The notes under the pieces were generated by a model, which made no database searches, was not told the DNA's origin, and was given only the letters and a program-made list of their open reading frames with translations. The position numbers and the translations under genes were made by a program. A stretch of DNA of 5,513 bases, from the NCBI GenBank assembly GCA_029880625.1, contig JAOUOA010000231.1:1-5513 (forward strand), read 5' to 3'. Positions 1 through 5,513 of the stretch are shown here, one piece after another. Source of the stretch: Spirochaetia bacterium. Its GTDB lineage: Bacteria > Spirochaetota > Leptospiria > Leptospirales > Leptonemataceae. Position 1 is the stretch's first letter, and every line of letters starts with the position of its first letter.

Positions 1-438
1 TTTCTGAGATATTTCATAGAAAATCTCTCTTGCTGTTTTATAATCACCAGTTTCTCTGTAGAGTCTTCCTGCATTTAGATAAGCTTGAAGTCCTTTTTCC
101 TGATTATAAGCGATACGATAGGCCTTTTTAAATGCCTCAATGGCTCTCGGCAGATCATTCATTTTCTGGTAAATCGATGCAACTTTATAGCTTGCATCAA
201 AGGTAAATTCTGAATTTTCATAGAGGATTAGAAAATTCTCGTACTTTTCAAGAGCTACCGGTAGATTTCCTTCTGATTCAATCTCTTCTGCCATATTTAA
301 ATGGATGAGAATCTGCTTTTTTGATACTTCCCTTTCTATTTCAATCTGTTTTTGAGCCTGTGTTTTATAATCCCGATCCAGAGATAAAAGAAAAACAGGG
401 AATAAGAAAAAAAAGACTGAGAATTTCAGATATTTCAT
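1..438 (-). CDS. Secreted TPR protein, N-terminal part (runs off left edge)
   Basis: The frame from ATG at 438-436 stays open to base 1, giving 146 residues without a stop, so the C-terminus lies outside the window. Residues 1-20 form a signal peptide (MKYLKF, then a Phe/Leu-rich core), followed by DRDYKTQAQK and a charged helix. There is no lipobox cysteine and no clear Ala-X-Ala cleavage site. From about residue 41 there are helical pairs with TPR spacing: about 41-74 (GNLPVALEKYENFL), about 81-113 (NDLPRAIEAFKKAY) and about 117-146 (LNAGRLYRETGDYKTAREIF). The last is a near-textbook TPR. TPRs are protein-binding scaffolds; the likely site is the periplasm. It starts 6 bases after the stop of the 177-residue gene and so is almost surely co-transcribed with it. 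The partner is unknown. The secreted-TPR call is firm; a more specific role is not supported. Confidence 0.85.
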   Translation of the reverse strand, partial: MKYLKFSVFFFLFPVFLLSLDRDYKTQAQKQIEIEREVSKKQILIHLNMAEEIESEGNLPVALEKYENFLILYENSEFTFDASYKVASIYQKMNDLPRAIEAFKKAYRIAYNQEKGLQAYLNAGRLYRETGDYKTAREIFYEISQK

Positions 439-444
439 ACTGGC

Positions 445-978
445 TTATCCTGCATTCCCCGCACGCTTTTCAGAAAATAATTCATACCATTCGTTGTCCG
501 ACTCTGAAATCTCTGAAAATTCAAGGTTCATATCTTTGTAGTATTTCATCAGAATATGTAGATGGGCTGTTTCTGCCTGTTCATCCGTCCACTCTTCTGA
601 GGGAATTCCCATAACAGCCATGCCTTCTAAATCCACAGAAGTAAAGAACTCTTCATGCTTACCATTAAAGATAATGATCGATGATATAATATCAAATCGA
701 ACCGTATCAACAATCTTTTGAAATTCCAGATCGGAAAATTCAAAATAGCGGCTTGCAACTTCCGTTTGGAAATAATCCCCCCAGGTAATGATATTGGGAT
801 AGGCTCCATATTTCTTTTTTAATTCATTACATTCCTGCTCTGAAACAAAGGAGCTTTTTGCAAACTTTTCCACAATTACCTTGAGATCATAAAGAGCACT
901 GAGTTTTGAACCGCTCAGCTGTCCTCTTCGTACCATATCATTTAATTCCGGGTTGATTCCCTGTACCAATGCATTCAT
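445..978 (-). CDS. Hypothetical acidic cytoplasmic protein, 177 aa
   Basis: Complete frame from ATG at 978-976 to TAA at 447-445. I do not recognise the family. There is no signal peptide and no convincing membrane segment; the short run DIISSIIIF near residues 96-104 is more likely a buried strand. The protein looks mostly helical and is acidic towards the C-terminus (EFSEISESDNEWYELFSEK). Aromatic and acidic residues are common in the middle (WGDYF, SRYFEFSDLEF). A single Cys is seen in SEQECNEL. No catalytic motif is evident. It is followed after 6 bases by a secreted TPR gene, so the two are probably one transcription unit. The start is uncertain: no Shine-Dalgarno precedes 978, and an in-frame ATG at 936-934 (residue 15) is possible but also has only weak GGAA upstream. 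The coding call is good; function is unknown. Confidence 0.8.
   Translation of the reverse strand: MNALVQGINPELNDMVRRGQLSGSKLSALYDLKVIVEKFAKSSFVSEQECNELKKKYGAYPNIITWGDYFQTEVASRYFEFSDLEFQKIVDTVRFDIISSIIIFNGKHEEFFTSVDLEGMAVMGIPSEEWTDEQAETAHLHILMKYYKDMNLEFSEISESDNEWYELFSEKRAGNAG
448..451 (-). promoter_or_regulatory. Ribosome binding site of the left-edge TPR gene
   Basis: AGGA on the minus strand lies 9 bases before the ATG at 438 and overlaps the last Gly codon of the preceding gene. This supports the chosen start and suggests translational coupling between the two genes. Confidence 0.6.
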
Positions 979-1013
979 AAAAAATGCATCGGTCTGATGG
1001 AAAAATTACAGAA

Positions 1014-1044
1014 GATCTTTTTTTATGTCTCTGTTGAAAAGATC
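1014..1044. repeat. 8-bp inverted repeat GATCTTTT / AAAAGATC
   Basis: GATCTTTT at 1014-1021 and AAAAGATC at 1037-1044 are perfect inverted copies around a 15-base loop. It lies in the spacer just upstream of the 177-residue gene, within its predicted leader. The stem is AT-rich and weak. It could be a leader hairpin or part of a terminator region, or chance in AT-rich DNA. Confidence 0.35.
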
Positions 1045-1048
1045 ATAG

Positions 1049-1054
1049 ATTATA
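1049..1054 (-). promoter_or_regulatory. Candidate -10 box (TATAAT) for the 177-aa/TPR pair
   Basis: A perfect TATAAT lies on the minus strand about 70 bases before the ATG at 978. No good -35 is found at 16-18 bases upstream (GCAGTT at 17), and there is no extended TG. If real, the transcript would start near 1042 and carry a leader of about 64 bases that includes one arm of the 1014-1044 repeat. A single match in AT-rich DNA is weak evidence. Confidence 0.3.
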
Positions 1055-1081
1055 AAAAGCAATCAGATCGGAACTGCTTCC
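1054..1081 (-). terminator. Possible rho-independent terminator after the 627-aa gene
   Basis: On the minus strand AAGCAGTT can pair with TGATTGCTT around a 7-base loop (about 8 pairs, two of them G-U). The stem runs straight into a TTTTT tract. It sits about 95 bases beyond the TAA of the 627-residue gene. The stem is short and only moderately GC, so this is tentative. A second overlapping short repeat, GGAA-CTGC-TTCC at 1070-1081, is an alternative fold. Confidence 0.35.
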
Positions 1082-1176
1082 AATATAAAAAAGAATAAGG
1101 CTGGAATAAAGTAATGAAAATATTGAATCAATCAAAAATATTCTGCTGATAAAAAGGATTTGATGGAATCTGCAAT

Positions 1177-3060
1177 TTAAAAATTTGAATTATATCCAAA
1201 ACTCACTTCTTTTTCATCCTGGATCAAATAACTGGAGGAAGCGTTGTCATAAACCCATGTTCTTCGAAGAGTGCCCTTGACAGTAAATCCTCCAAAAAGG
1301 ATGAGACCAGCCTCTGCGGCAATTAATGAGCGGTCATCTTTGATATAAGATTCCTTAATATGATTGAAACCCTTTTTTAGATAATAACCGTTCATGAAGA
1401 AAATCCCAAAAAGAGGAGGCAAATAAACGCCTGTAAACATCTGGGAATTATCTGGACCGTCATAATCGTCGTAAGTTACTTCAATAACAAAAAAATTCAC
1501 TATATCAAAGATCATATGAATCTGAGTGCCCTTTATCTTTGGCCCTCCATGACCGAGTGACTTTAGATATTCCAGTTTCGTTTTAGAAGTCGTAGCGGAA
1601 GTGCCGGAACCATCTCCCGATCCTCCAGGGTTGTATGAAGATCTTTCAATAACATAATAAGAGTCAAAATAAGACGGAATATAATTTTCAGTAAATTCTC
1701 TGTATTCAGGGCGAAATGTAAATTTTATAAGAGATCCAATTTTAAATCCTGCATCAATTCCCACATGAAGTCCTTCACTTTCTGAAGCATTTTTAATTTT
1801 ATTCAAATCTGCATAGGGAGTCAGCTCAAGCCAGCGAAACGGAGACATGCGAAATTCTGTATCCATTCCCACGATATTTATATTTTCAAAAGTAGCACCC
1901 CGCGGACGGCCGGTTTCAGGATCCATGACAAGATTTCCCGAACCGTCTTTTTCAAGAGTTTTTGGCGCATTGGTATCCCTGGCAATTGTATAACCAATTG
2001 CCCAGCGGTTAAAAAAGCCCGGCTCCCATTTTTTTCGATCTTCTTTCTTTTGTTCTTCTGATCGGTAGTCCTTGTCCCTGTGATGCTGTCTCTGTGCATC
2101 AGAAGAGGCCTCCCTTTCGCTTGCAACCGGGTCCTTATCAACAGGAATCATTTTTTCTCTTCCTGTTACAGGATCTTTCACCTTCCGGTATTCCACCTTA
2201 TCACTGTCCGATGGGATATCTCCGATCTTTCCATGCCTGTCCCTTGCAGATGGTGAGTCCCCATCTAGAGGCACATCGTCTTTAATTTTATTGTGCAGAT
2301 ACTGCTGAAGGCTTCCTCCGGATTTTTCGTCAGAAAGCGATGCTTCCTGGAAAAAAATGCCGCCATTAAAATCAGGATTCCGGTTTTCAAGAATTGACAT
2401 GGCAACCCGCTGATTGGTGGAAAATGAATTATGAGCAAAAAAGACATTGCGAATTGTTTTAAGAACTCCGATCGGCCTGACATATCCTCTTGTTGCGGTT
2501 ACCTCGTTTCGCATTACATCAGAGCGAAATACTTCGAAACCGCCCCAGCGGTTATTTAGATCCGCCATAAAACCGCTCCGAAAATATTCTGAAGGGTTGT
2601 GAGTGGTTACATAGCGGTTTACAATGGTTTTATGACCGATATATCCGTTGGTCATAAAACCATAATGGAAAGACCAGTTAAACAAATCATCCGGATCGAA
2701 ATAAAGATGCGATCCATATCCGATATATTTGATCACCTTGATGTAATCTTCTTTTGAATTAAAGGTGCCCGTTCTCAGAGAACCTTCTTTTTGATCTGAT
2801 TTTGGATCCTTATCATAGGCAAGGATTTCAAGAGGAAGCTGGAGTCCTACGCGCAGACTGAAAAGTTCAAACTGGATCAGAGGATTGATCTGTAGATAGT
2901 AGTCCTCGTCATACTGCTTTAATCCCAGATCCATTTCCCAATTCCAGCCCTCTGTCTGCATACCTGCCGAATATCCAGGAGGAGAATAGATTTCTGCAAA
3001 GGAACCTACTGGAAATAAAAAAAATAATAGGAATAAATATCTTAAGTTTTTCTTGTTCAT
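1177..3060 (-). CDS. Putative outer-membrane beta-barrel protein with charged insert, 627 aa
   Basis: Complete frame, ATG 3060-3058 to TAA 1179-1177. Residues 1-22 are a classic signal peptide (MNKKNLRY, then a Leu/Phe core) with a likely cut after SFA22. The mature protein has many alternating, aromatic-rich stretches ending in charged turns (WNWEMDLGLKQY 39-50, YYLQINPLIQFELFSLRVGLQLPLEIL 54-80, IKFTFRPEYREF 445-456, GGFTVKGTLRRTWVY 590-604). It ends in Phe (VSFGYNSNF), as outer-membrane barrels usually do. Residues about 242-345 interrupt this with a very hydrophilic Asp/Lys/Arg/Glu/Ser segment, and 476-495 is a Gly/Ser/Thr linker. I do not recognise the exact family. The location and barrel fold are inferred; no transport or enzyme role can be read. 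It has long gaps on both sides (210 and 198 bases), so it may be its own transcription unit. No Shine-Dalgarno precedes the ATG. Confidence 0.85.
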   Translation of the reverse strand: MNKKNLRYLFLLFFLFPVGSFAEIYSPPGYSAGMQTEGWNWEMDLGLKQYDEDYYLQINPLIQFELFSLRVGLQLPLEILAYDKDPKSDQKEGSLRTGTFNSKEDYIKVIKYIGYGSHLYFDPDDLFNWSFHYGFMTNGYIGHKTIVNRYVTTHNPSEYFRSGFMADLNNRWGGFEVFRSDVMRNEVTATRGYVRPIGVLKTIRNVFFAHNSFSTNQRVAMSILENRNPDFNGGIFFQEASLSDEKSGGSLQQYLHNKIKDDVPLDGDSPSARDRHGKIGDIPSDSDKVEYRKVKDPVTGREKMIPVDKDPVASEREASSDAQRQHHRDKDYRSEEQKKEDRKKWEPGFFNRWAIGYTIARDTNAPKTLEKDGSGNLVMDPETGRPRGATFENINIVGMDTEFRMSPFRWLELTPYADLNKIKNASESEGLHVGIDAGFKIGSLIKFTFRPEYREFTENYIPSYFDSYYVIERSSYNPGGSGDGSGTSATTSKTKLEYLKSLGHGGPKIKGTQIHMIFDIVNFFVIEVTYDDYDGPDNSQMFTGVYLPPLFGIFFMNGYYLKKGFNHIKESYIKDDRSLIAAEAGLILFGGFTVKGTLRRTWVYDNASSSYLIQDEKEVSFGYNSNF

Positions 3061-3071
3061 TCTATTTATTG

Positions 3072-3099
3072 TTTATGTTAATATGGCAAAATCATTCAA
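3072..3099 (-). promoter_or_regulatory. Candidate sigma-70-type promoter of the 627-aa gene
   Basis: On the minus strand TTGAAT (3099-3094, four of six matches to TTGACA) is followed after 16 bases by CATAAA (3077-3072, four of six matches to TATAAT). The start would fall near 3065, leaving a leader of only about 5 bases. This fits the lack of a ribosome binding site before the ATG at 3060. The region is so AT-rich that chance matches are likely. Confidence 0.25.
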
Positions 3100-3102
3100 G
3101 AT

Positions 3103-3126
3103 ATGTTCTTCATATATATAGAACAT
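3103..3126. repeat. Perfect 7-bp dyad ATGTTCT-N10-AGAACAT, possible operator
   Basis: ATGTTCT at 3103-3109 and AGAACAT at 3120-3126 are exact inverted copies around a 10-base AT-rich centre. The dyad lies 43-66 bases before the ATG of the 627-residue gene and just upstream of the candidate -35. Half-sites about 17 bases apart (centre to centre) suit a dimeric DNA-binding protein. The pairing could also form a hairpin, but no T-run follows it on the minus strand. The regulator is unknown. Confidence 0.4.
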
Positions 3127-3270
3127 GAATCTGTATATAAAAAATACTGTTTCATTCCTTAGATGTTATAGGAAAATCAGGCAGCAATAGTTCAATTCTT
3201 TAATAATATTACATATATGACGTTTTTTATCTGAAAAATTTCACTTTTTTTAATTTTTTCCGAAAATTAT

Positions 3271-3987
3271 CTACGAATTTACTGCGGAAGGATACCTTTC
3301 CTCCAGCTTCATTTTAACCATTTCTCTCCAAATTGAGTTTTTAAATGCAGGAATATGCAGATGATTCATGAAATATTTCAGCATATAATACTCCATGGTA
3401 GCGCTGTAATAATATCCACCCTCACCATAGATTTTTGAAAGCAGAAAACATGCATCATCAGCATGGTCTGAATCTTTATAATTTTGAAGCACCTGATAAA
3501 GTTTTTCAATTGCAGAGGGAATGGCCCGCTTTCTGTAAAAAACCTCTCCAGACATATACAGGATATCGTCTGTTAAAGGGCTGTCAGGATAAAGGATAGA
3601 CATCTCAATTGAAAGTTCAAGTGCAAAATCATATTTTTGATGCTCGATCAATGATTCAATTGCGGCCATCCACATTTTTGGAGCAAAATCCTGGTTTTCC
3701 ACAGCAGTTATGATCTGTCTTAATTCAGAGGCATCTGAGTCTTTTCCCATGATCCGGACAAGTTCAAGTGAAGCAAGATCTGCACTTTCTCCGCCTGACA
3801 TTCTAGCTTTTTCAAAAAACGGTTTCGCTTTTCCCCTGTCGCCTCTAAGAAGGTAAGACATTCCGATTTCATAATTCACACGTCCCTGATCACCTTCATC
3901 CTGGGCTCGTAAGTCAGACGGCGAAAATTCCGCAAAAATTAATGCGAAAATAAAACCAAATATGATTGAGTAAAATCTGTATTTCAT
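3271..3987 (-). CDS. Secreted TPR-repeat protein, 238 aa
   Basis: Complete frame, ATG 3987-3985 to TAG 3273-3271. Residues 1-28 form a signal peptide (MKYRFYS, then Ile/Phe/Ala core) with a likely cut after LRA28, before QDEGD. No lipobox Cys. Helical TPR-like pairs follow: about 36-66 (YEIGMSYLLRGDRGKAKPFFEKA), about 103-134 (ending ILYPDSP), about 142-173 (DILYMSGEVFYRKRAIPSAIEKL) and about 177-208 (ACFLLSKIYGEGGYYYSATMEYY). The YPDSP and NYKDSDHADDA turns between helices resemble the tol-pal/BamD-type TPR pattern, but I see no basis for naming it so. The product is probably a periplasmic scaffold. It starts 21 bases after the 167-residue membrane protein gene, so the two are likely co-transcribed and may act together. 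Confidence 0.88.
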   Translation of the reverse strand: MKYRFYSIIFGFIFALIFAEFSPSDLRAQDEGDQGRVNYEIGMSYLLRGDRGKAKPFFEKARMSGGESADLASLELVRIMGKDSDASELRQIITAVENQDFAPKMWMAAIESLIEHQKYDFALELSIEMSILYPDSPLTDDILYMSGEVFYRKRAIPSAIEKLYQVLQNYKDSDHADDACFLLSKIYGEGGYYYSATMEYYMLKYFMNHLHIPAFKNSIWREMVKMKLEERYPSAVNS

Positions 3988-3997
3988 ATGAATAGAA

Positions 3998-4000
3998 CCT
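3998..4000 (-). promoter_or_regulatory. Weak ribosome binding site of the 238-aa TPR gene
   Basis: AGG on the minus strand lies 10 bases before the ATG at 3987, inside the 21-base spacer after the upstream stop codon. It is short but well placed and supports this start. Confidence 0.4.
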
Positions 4001-4008
4001 GGAAAATA

Positions 4009-4512
4009 TTAAAGAGGAAGAAGTTCTCCTGTTGTTTTCGATGAGCCGGAATCCTTCTGATTAGGATTTTTTTCTTTTCTGCGAAGCTCGGAATCAGGCT
4101 CCCCTCCCGGCATAAAAGCGCCTGTATCATCGGGCGTTTGTTTTTCAGATATATAGGGCGGAAGCGTCTTTTCATTTTTATTTTCGGGAACAACATCATG
4201 GAAATCCGGCAGTTCTGCACTTCCGGTTTTCTTTTCCCATTCATTTAAAGAAGGCACTGCAAGAGGAGGAGGATTTTTTAAATTTTTTTCAATTGTTTCT
4301 TTTTCTTTGATTTCTGAAAGATATGTATCCTGTCCTGATGGAGGAGCAGAAGAGGCCCCTCGATTCCATGAAACATAAACAGCTACAGATGCAGCAAGAA
4401 TCCACGCAAAGATTGCAAGCATTCGGATATAAAGAAGTATACTGAGAGGTATTTTTTCCGTGATAGAATCAAACAGCTTGAATAATGCATCCACTCTATC
4501 ATTATCGCTCAA
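4009..4512 (-). CDS. Single-pass membrane protein with proline-rich charged tail, 167 aa
   Basis: The frame runs from TTG at 4512-4510 to TAA at 4011-4009. A TGA lies immediately before the TTG in the same frame, so no earlier start is possible. Residues 1-24 are a charged, probably cytoplasmic N-terminus. About 25-48 is one hydrophobic helix (LLYIRMLAIFAWILAASVAVYVSW). The remaining 120 residues are Pro, Lys, Glu, Ser and Gly rich (NPPPLAVPSLNEW, MPGGEPDSELRRKEKNP) and look disordered, probably outside the inner membrane. GTG at 4494 (residue 7) is an alternative start; the first ATG (residue 31) would cut into the helix and is unlikely. None has a good Shine-Dalgarno. I do not recognise the family. 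The close TPR gene downstream suggests a membrane anchor for a periplasmic partner, which is inference. Confidence 0.72.
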   Translation of the reverse strand: MSDNDRVDALFKLFDSITEKIPLSILLYIRMLAIFAWILAASVAVYVSWNRGASSAPPSGQDTYLSEIKEKETIEKNLKNPPPLAVPSLNEWEKKTGSAELPDFHDVVPENKNEKTLPPYISEKQTPDDTGAFMPGGEPDSELRRKEKNPNQKDSGSSKTTGELLPL

Positions 4513-4515
4513 TCA

Positions 4516-4552
4516 GGCAAATGAGGCAAGAAATATTTCCTCATGAAATGCC
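4516..4552 (-). promoter_or_regulatory. Leader hairpin before the TTG-started membrane protein gene
   Basis: ATGAGG at 4521-4526 and CCTCAT at 4539-4544 form a perfect 6-bp inverted repeat with a 12-base loop. GGCA at 4516-4519 and TGCC at 4549-4552 add an outer 4-bp stem after an uneven bulge. The structure ends 3 bases before the TTG start. No T-run follows, so it does not look like a terminator. It may affect translation or RNA processing. Confidence 0.4.
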
Positions 4553-4599
4553 GATTCAAAGAATTAAATTAAATGAATATGGAAAGATTTCAGCAAAGC

Positions 4600-5513
4600 C
4601 TAACCCGGACCCTGTTTTTTTTCAAAAATTTCAAGTAAAGTTCTGGCAATTCCAGGATAGCAGACAATGGAAAGATGGCTTGCATCATAAAAATTGCTGC
4701 ATGAAGTACCTGGATGACTGTTTAAATCGACAGCAACCGCTCCTTCTTCTTTGGAAATTTTTTCAATTTCTTCCCAGAGTGTGTAGATTCTGGGTTCGTT
4801 TTTATAGACTTCGATCAAGTAAGGATTGGCTCTGGGCCAGAACACAATGACCTTCACCCCTGCATCATTTGCAGCTTTAAGGGTTTGGCGAAAAAAATAA
4901 AGCTGAACTTCGGAAACTTCATAAAATTTCAGGTAAAGCGAAACCAGATTTTTCGTTTCCGCTTTCATGGCTGTATGCCCCATCGTTCCAAACCAGCTAT
5001 AATTTGCCCCATCGGATAATTTAAGAAGTTTCACCCTGGGAGATTTTTGCAAACTGTACTGGTCCAGGTTATCAGCAGGCGAATTTAAAAAAACTTTAAT
5101 AAATTCATTCTTACGCTCAGGAGTTCCCATGTAAGATTTATTGATAAATCCGGTAACCAGAGGGAACATATGTACGGGAATTTCTTTGCTTTTATCTGCA
5201 GTATCCATGCCTATGCTGCTGAAAGTTCTTTTCAAAAGAGTTCTCAAGGAAAAGTTAATCCCCACAAGAGCATACCGTCTGGTCTTCCAGTAAGACTCCA
5301 TATCCTTTTTTAAAATTTGGCTTTTATACTTCTCCACAAAACGCCCGTCCACTCCCATACTCATTACAGGACTTGCAAAGTATGAAGAGTTTTTATTAAA
5401 GCCATCAGGCGAAAGCCCAATAATTAAATATTCTGGCCGGAGACGTTTGGAAAAAATTTTTTCAGTTAAAAAATAATAGTAGGCAGGTACTGCCTGAGGG
5501 CCCGCAAAATTAT
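4600..5513 (-). CDS. DUF1574-like SGNH-hydrolase-type protein, C-terminal part (5' end beyond right edge)
   Basis: The frame ends at TAG 4602-4600. The ATG at 5364-5362 is not the true start: the frame is open for 49 more codons to the window edge, and those residues are protein-like and fit the family (EYLIIGLSPDGFNKN, then SSYFASPVMSMGVDGRF). About 303 residues are visible. The pattern (GLSP-FN block, a PV--GVD segment, KVIVFWPRANPY, and a closing FYDASHLSIVCYP) resembles, from memory, the DUF1574 family of Leptospira. D-A-S-H (Asp codon 4686-4684, His codon 4677-4675) fits the Asp-X-X-His catalytic pair of SGNH esterases/acyltransferases; the N-terminal Gly-Asp-Ser block would lie outside the window. 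Such proteins can act on O-acyl groups of envelope polymers, but the substrate here is unknown. An 87-base gap separates it from the next gene. Confidence 0.75.
   Translation of the reverse strand, partial: NFAGPQAVPAYYYFLTEKIFSKRLRPEYLIIGLSPDGFNKNSSYFASPVMSMGVDGRFVEKYKSQILKKDMESYWKTRRYALVGINFSLRTLLKRTFSSIGMDTADKSKEIPVHMFPLVTGFINKSYMGTPERKNEFIKVFLNSPADNLDQYSLQKSPRVKLLKLSDGANYSWFGTMGHTAMKAETKNLVSLYLKFYEVSEVQLYFFRQTLKAANDAGVKVIVFWPRANPYLIEVYKNEPRIYTLWEEIEKISKEEGAVAVDLNSHPGTSCSNFYDASHLSIVCYPGIARTLLEIFEKKQGPG

Noticed and set aside
321..614. Plus-strand open frame of 97 codons
   Set aside because: It lies antisense to the left-edge TPR gene and the 177-residue gene, with no ribosome binding site and an atypical composition.
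627..809. Minus-strand open frame of 60 codons
   Set aside because: Entirely inside the 177-residue gene in another frame.
1117..1142. AAAATATT repeated twice in the 979-1176 spacer
   Set aside because: Short AT-only direct repeat, expected by chance in this composition.
1878..2141. Minus-strand open frame, Arg/Lys-rich
   Set aside because: An out-of-frame shadow of the charged insert of the 627-residue gene.
2094..2285. Plus-strand open frame of 63 codons
   Set aside because: Antisense to the charged insert of the 627-residue gene; no start signal.
2265..2483. Minus-strand open frame of 72 codons
   Set aside because: Another-frame shadow of the 627-residue gene.
3233..3260. GAAAAATT / AATTTTTTC imperfect inverted repeat after the 238-residue gene
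   Set aside because: The stem is A/T only with a bulge and too weak to call a terminator.
3984..4244. Minus-strand open frame of 86 codons overlapping the 238-residue gene start
   Set aside because: Lies in another frame of the 167-residue gene; its product is Arg/Lys-rich with no domain, and its end only touches the TPR start.
4485..4850. Plus-strand open frame of 121 codons
   Set aside because: Antisense to the end of the DUF1574-like gene and the start of the 167-residue gene; Gln/Phe/Trp-rich composition is typical of a shadow.

Overview
The window is a run of six genes, all on the minus strand, so transcription goes from high to low coordinates. There are no tRNA, rRNA, CRISPR or insertion-sequence signatures. 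The base composition is AT-rich (judged by eye, not counted). Four of the six products are likely exported or membrane-anchored. The right-edge gene resembles DUF1574, a family I recall as typical of Leptospira. A spirochaete of the Leptospira lineage is therefore the best guess, resting mainly on that one resemblance.

In order of transcription: (1) 4600-5513, 3' part of a DUF1574/SGNH-hydrolase-like gene that runs off the right edge; (2) 4009-4512, a 167-residue single-pass membrane protein with a proline-rich charged tail, TTG start, preceded by a hairpin; (3) 3271-3987, a secreted TPR protein 21 bases behind gene 2; (4) 1177-3060, a 627-residue secreted protein that looks like an outer-membrane beta-barrel with a long charged insert; (5) 445-978, a 177-residue acidic, apparently cytoplasmic protein of unknown function; (6) 1-438, the N-terminal part of a second secreted TPR protein that leaves the window on the left and is tightly coupled to gene 5.

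The spacers suggest three transcription groups: genes 1-3, gene 4, and genes 5-6. The 210-base gap before gene 4 holds a perfect 7-bp dyad and a possible near-leaderless promoter. The 198-base gap after gene 4 holds a terminator-like hairpin whose T-run merges into a perfect TATAAT. These boundaries are inferred from sequence only.

Taken together this looks like a cell-envelope locus: a putative barrel between two periplasmic TPR proteins, with an inner-membrane protein and an SGNH-like enzyme upstream. No biochemical function can be assigned from sequence alone to genes 2-6. I found no clear defence, mobile or RNA-based system.
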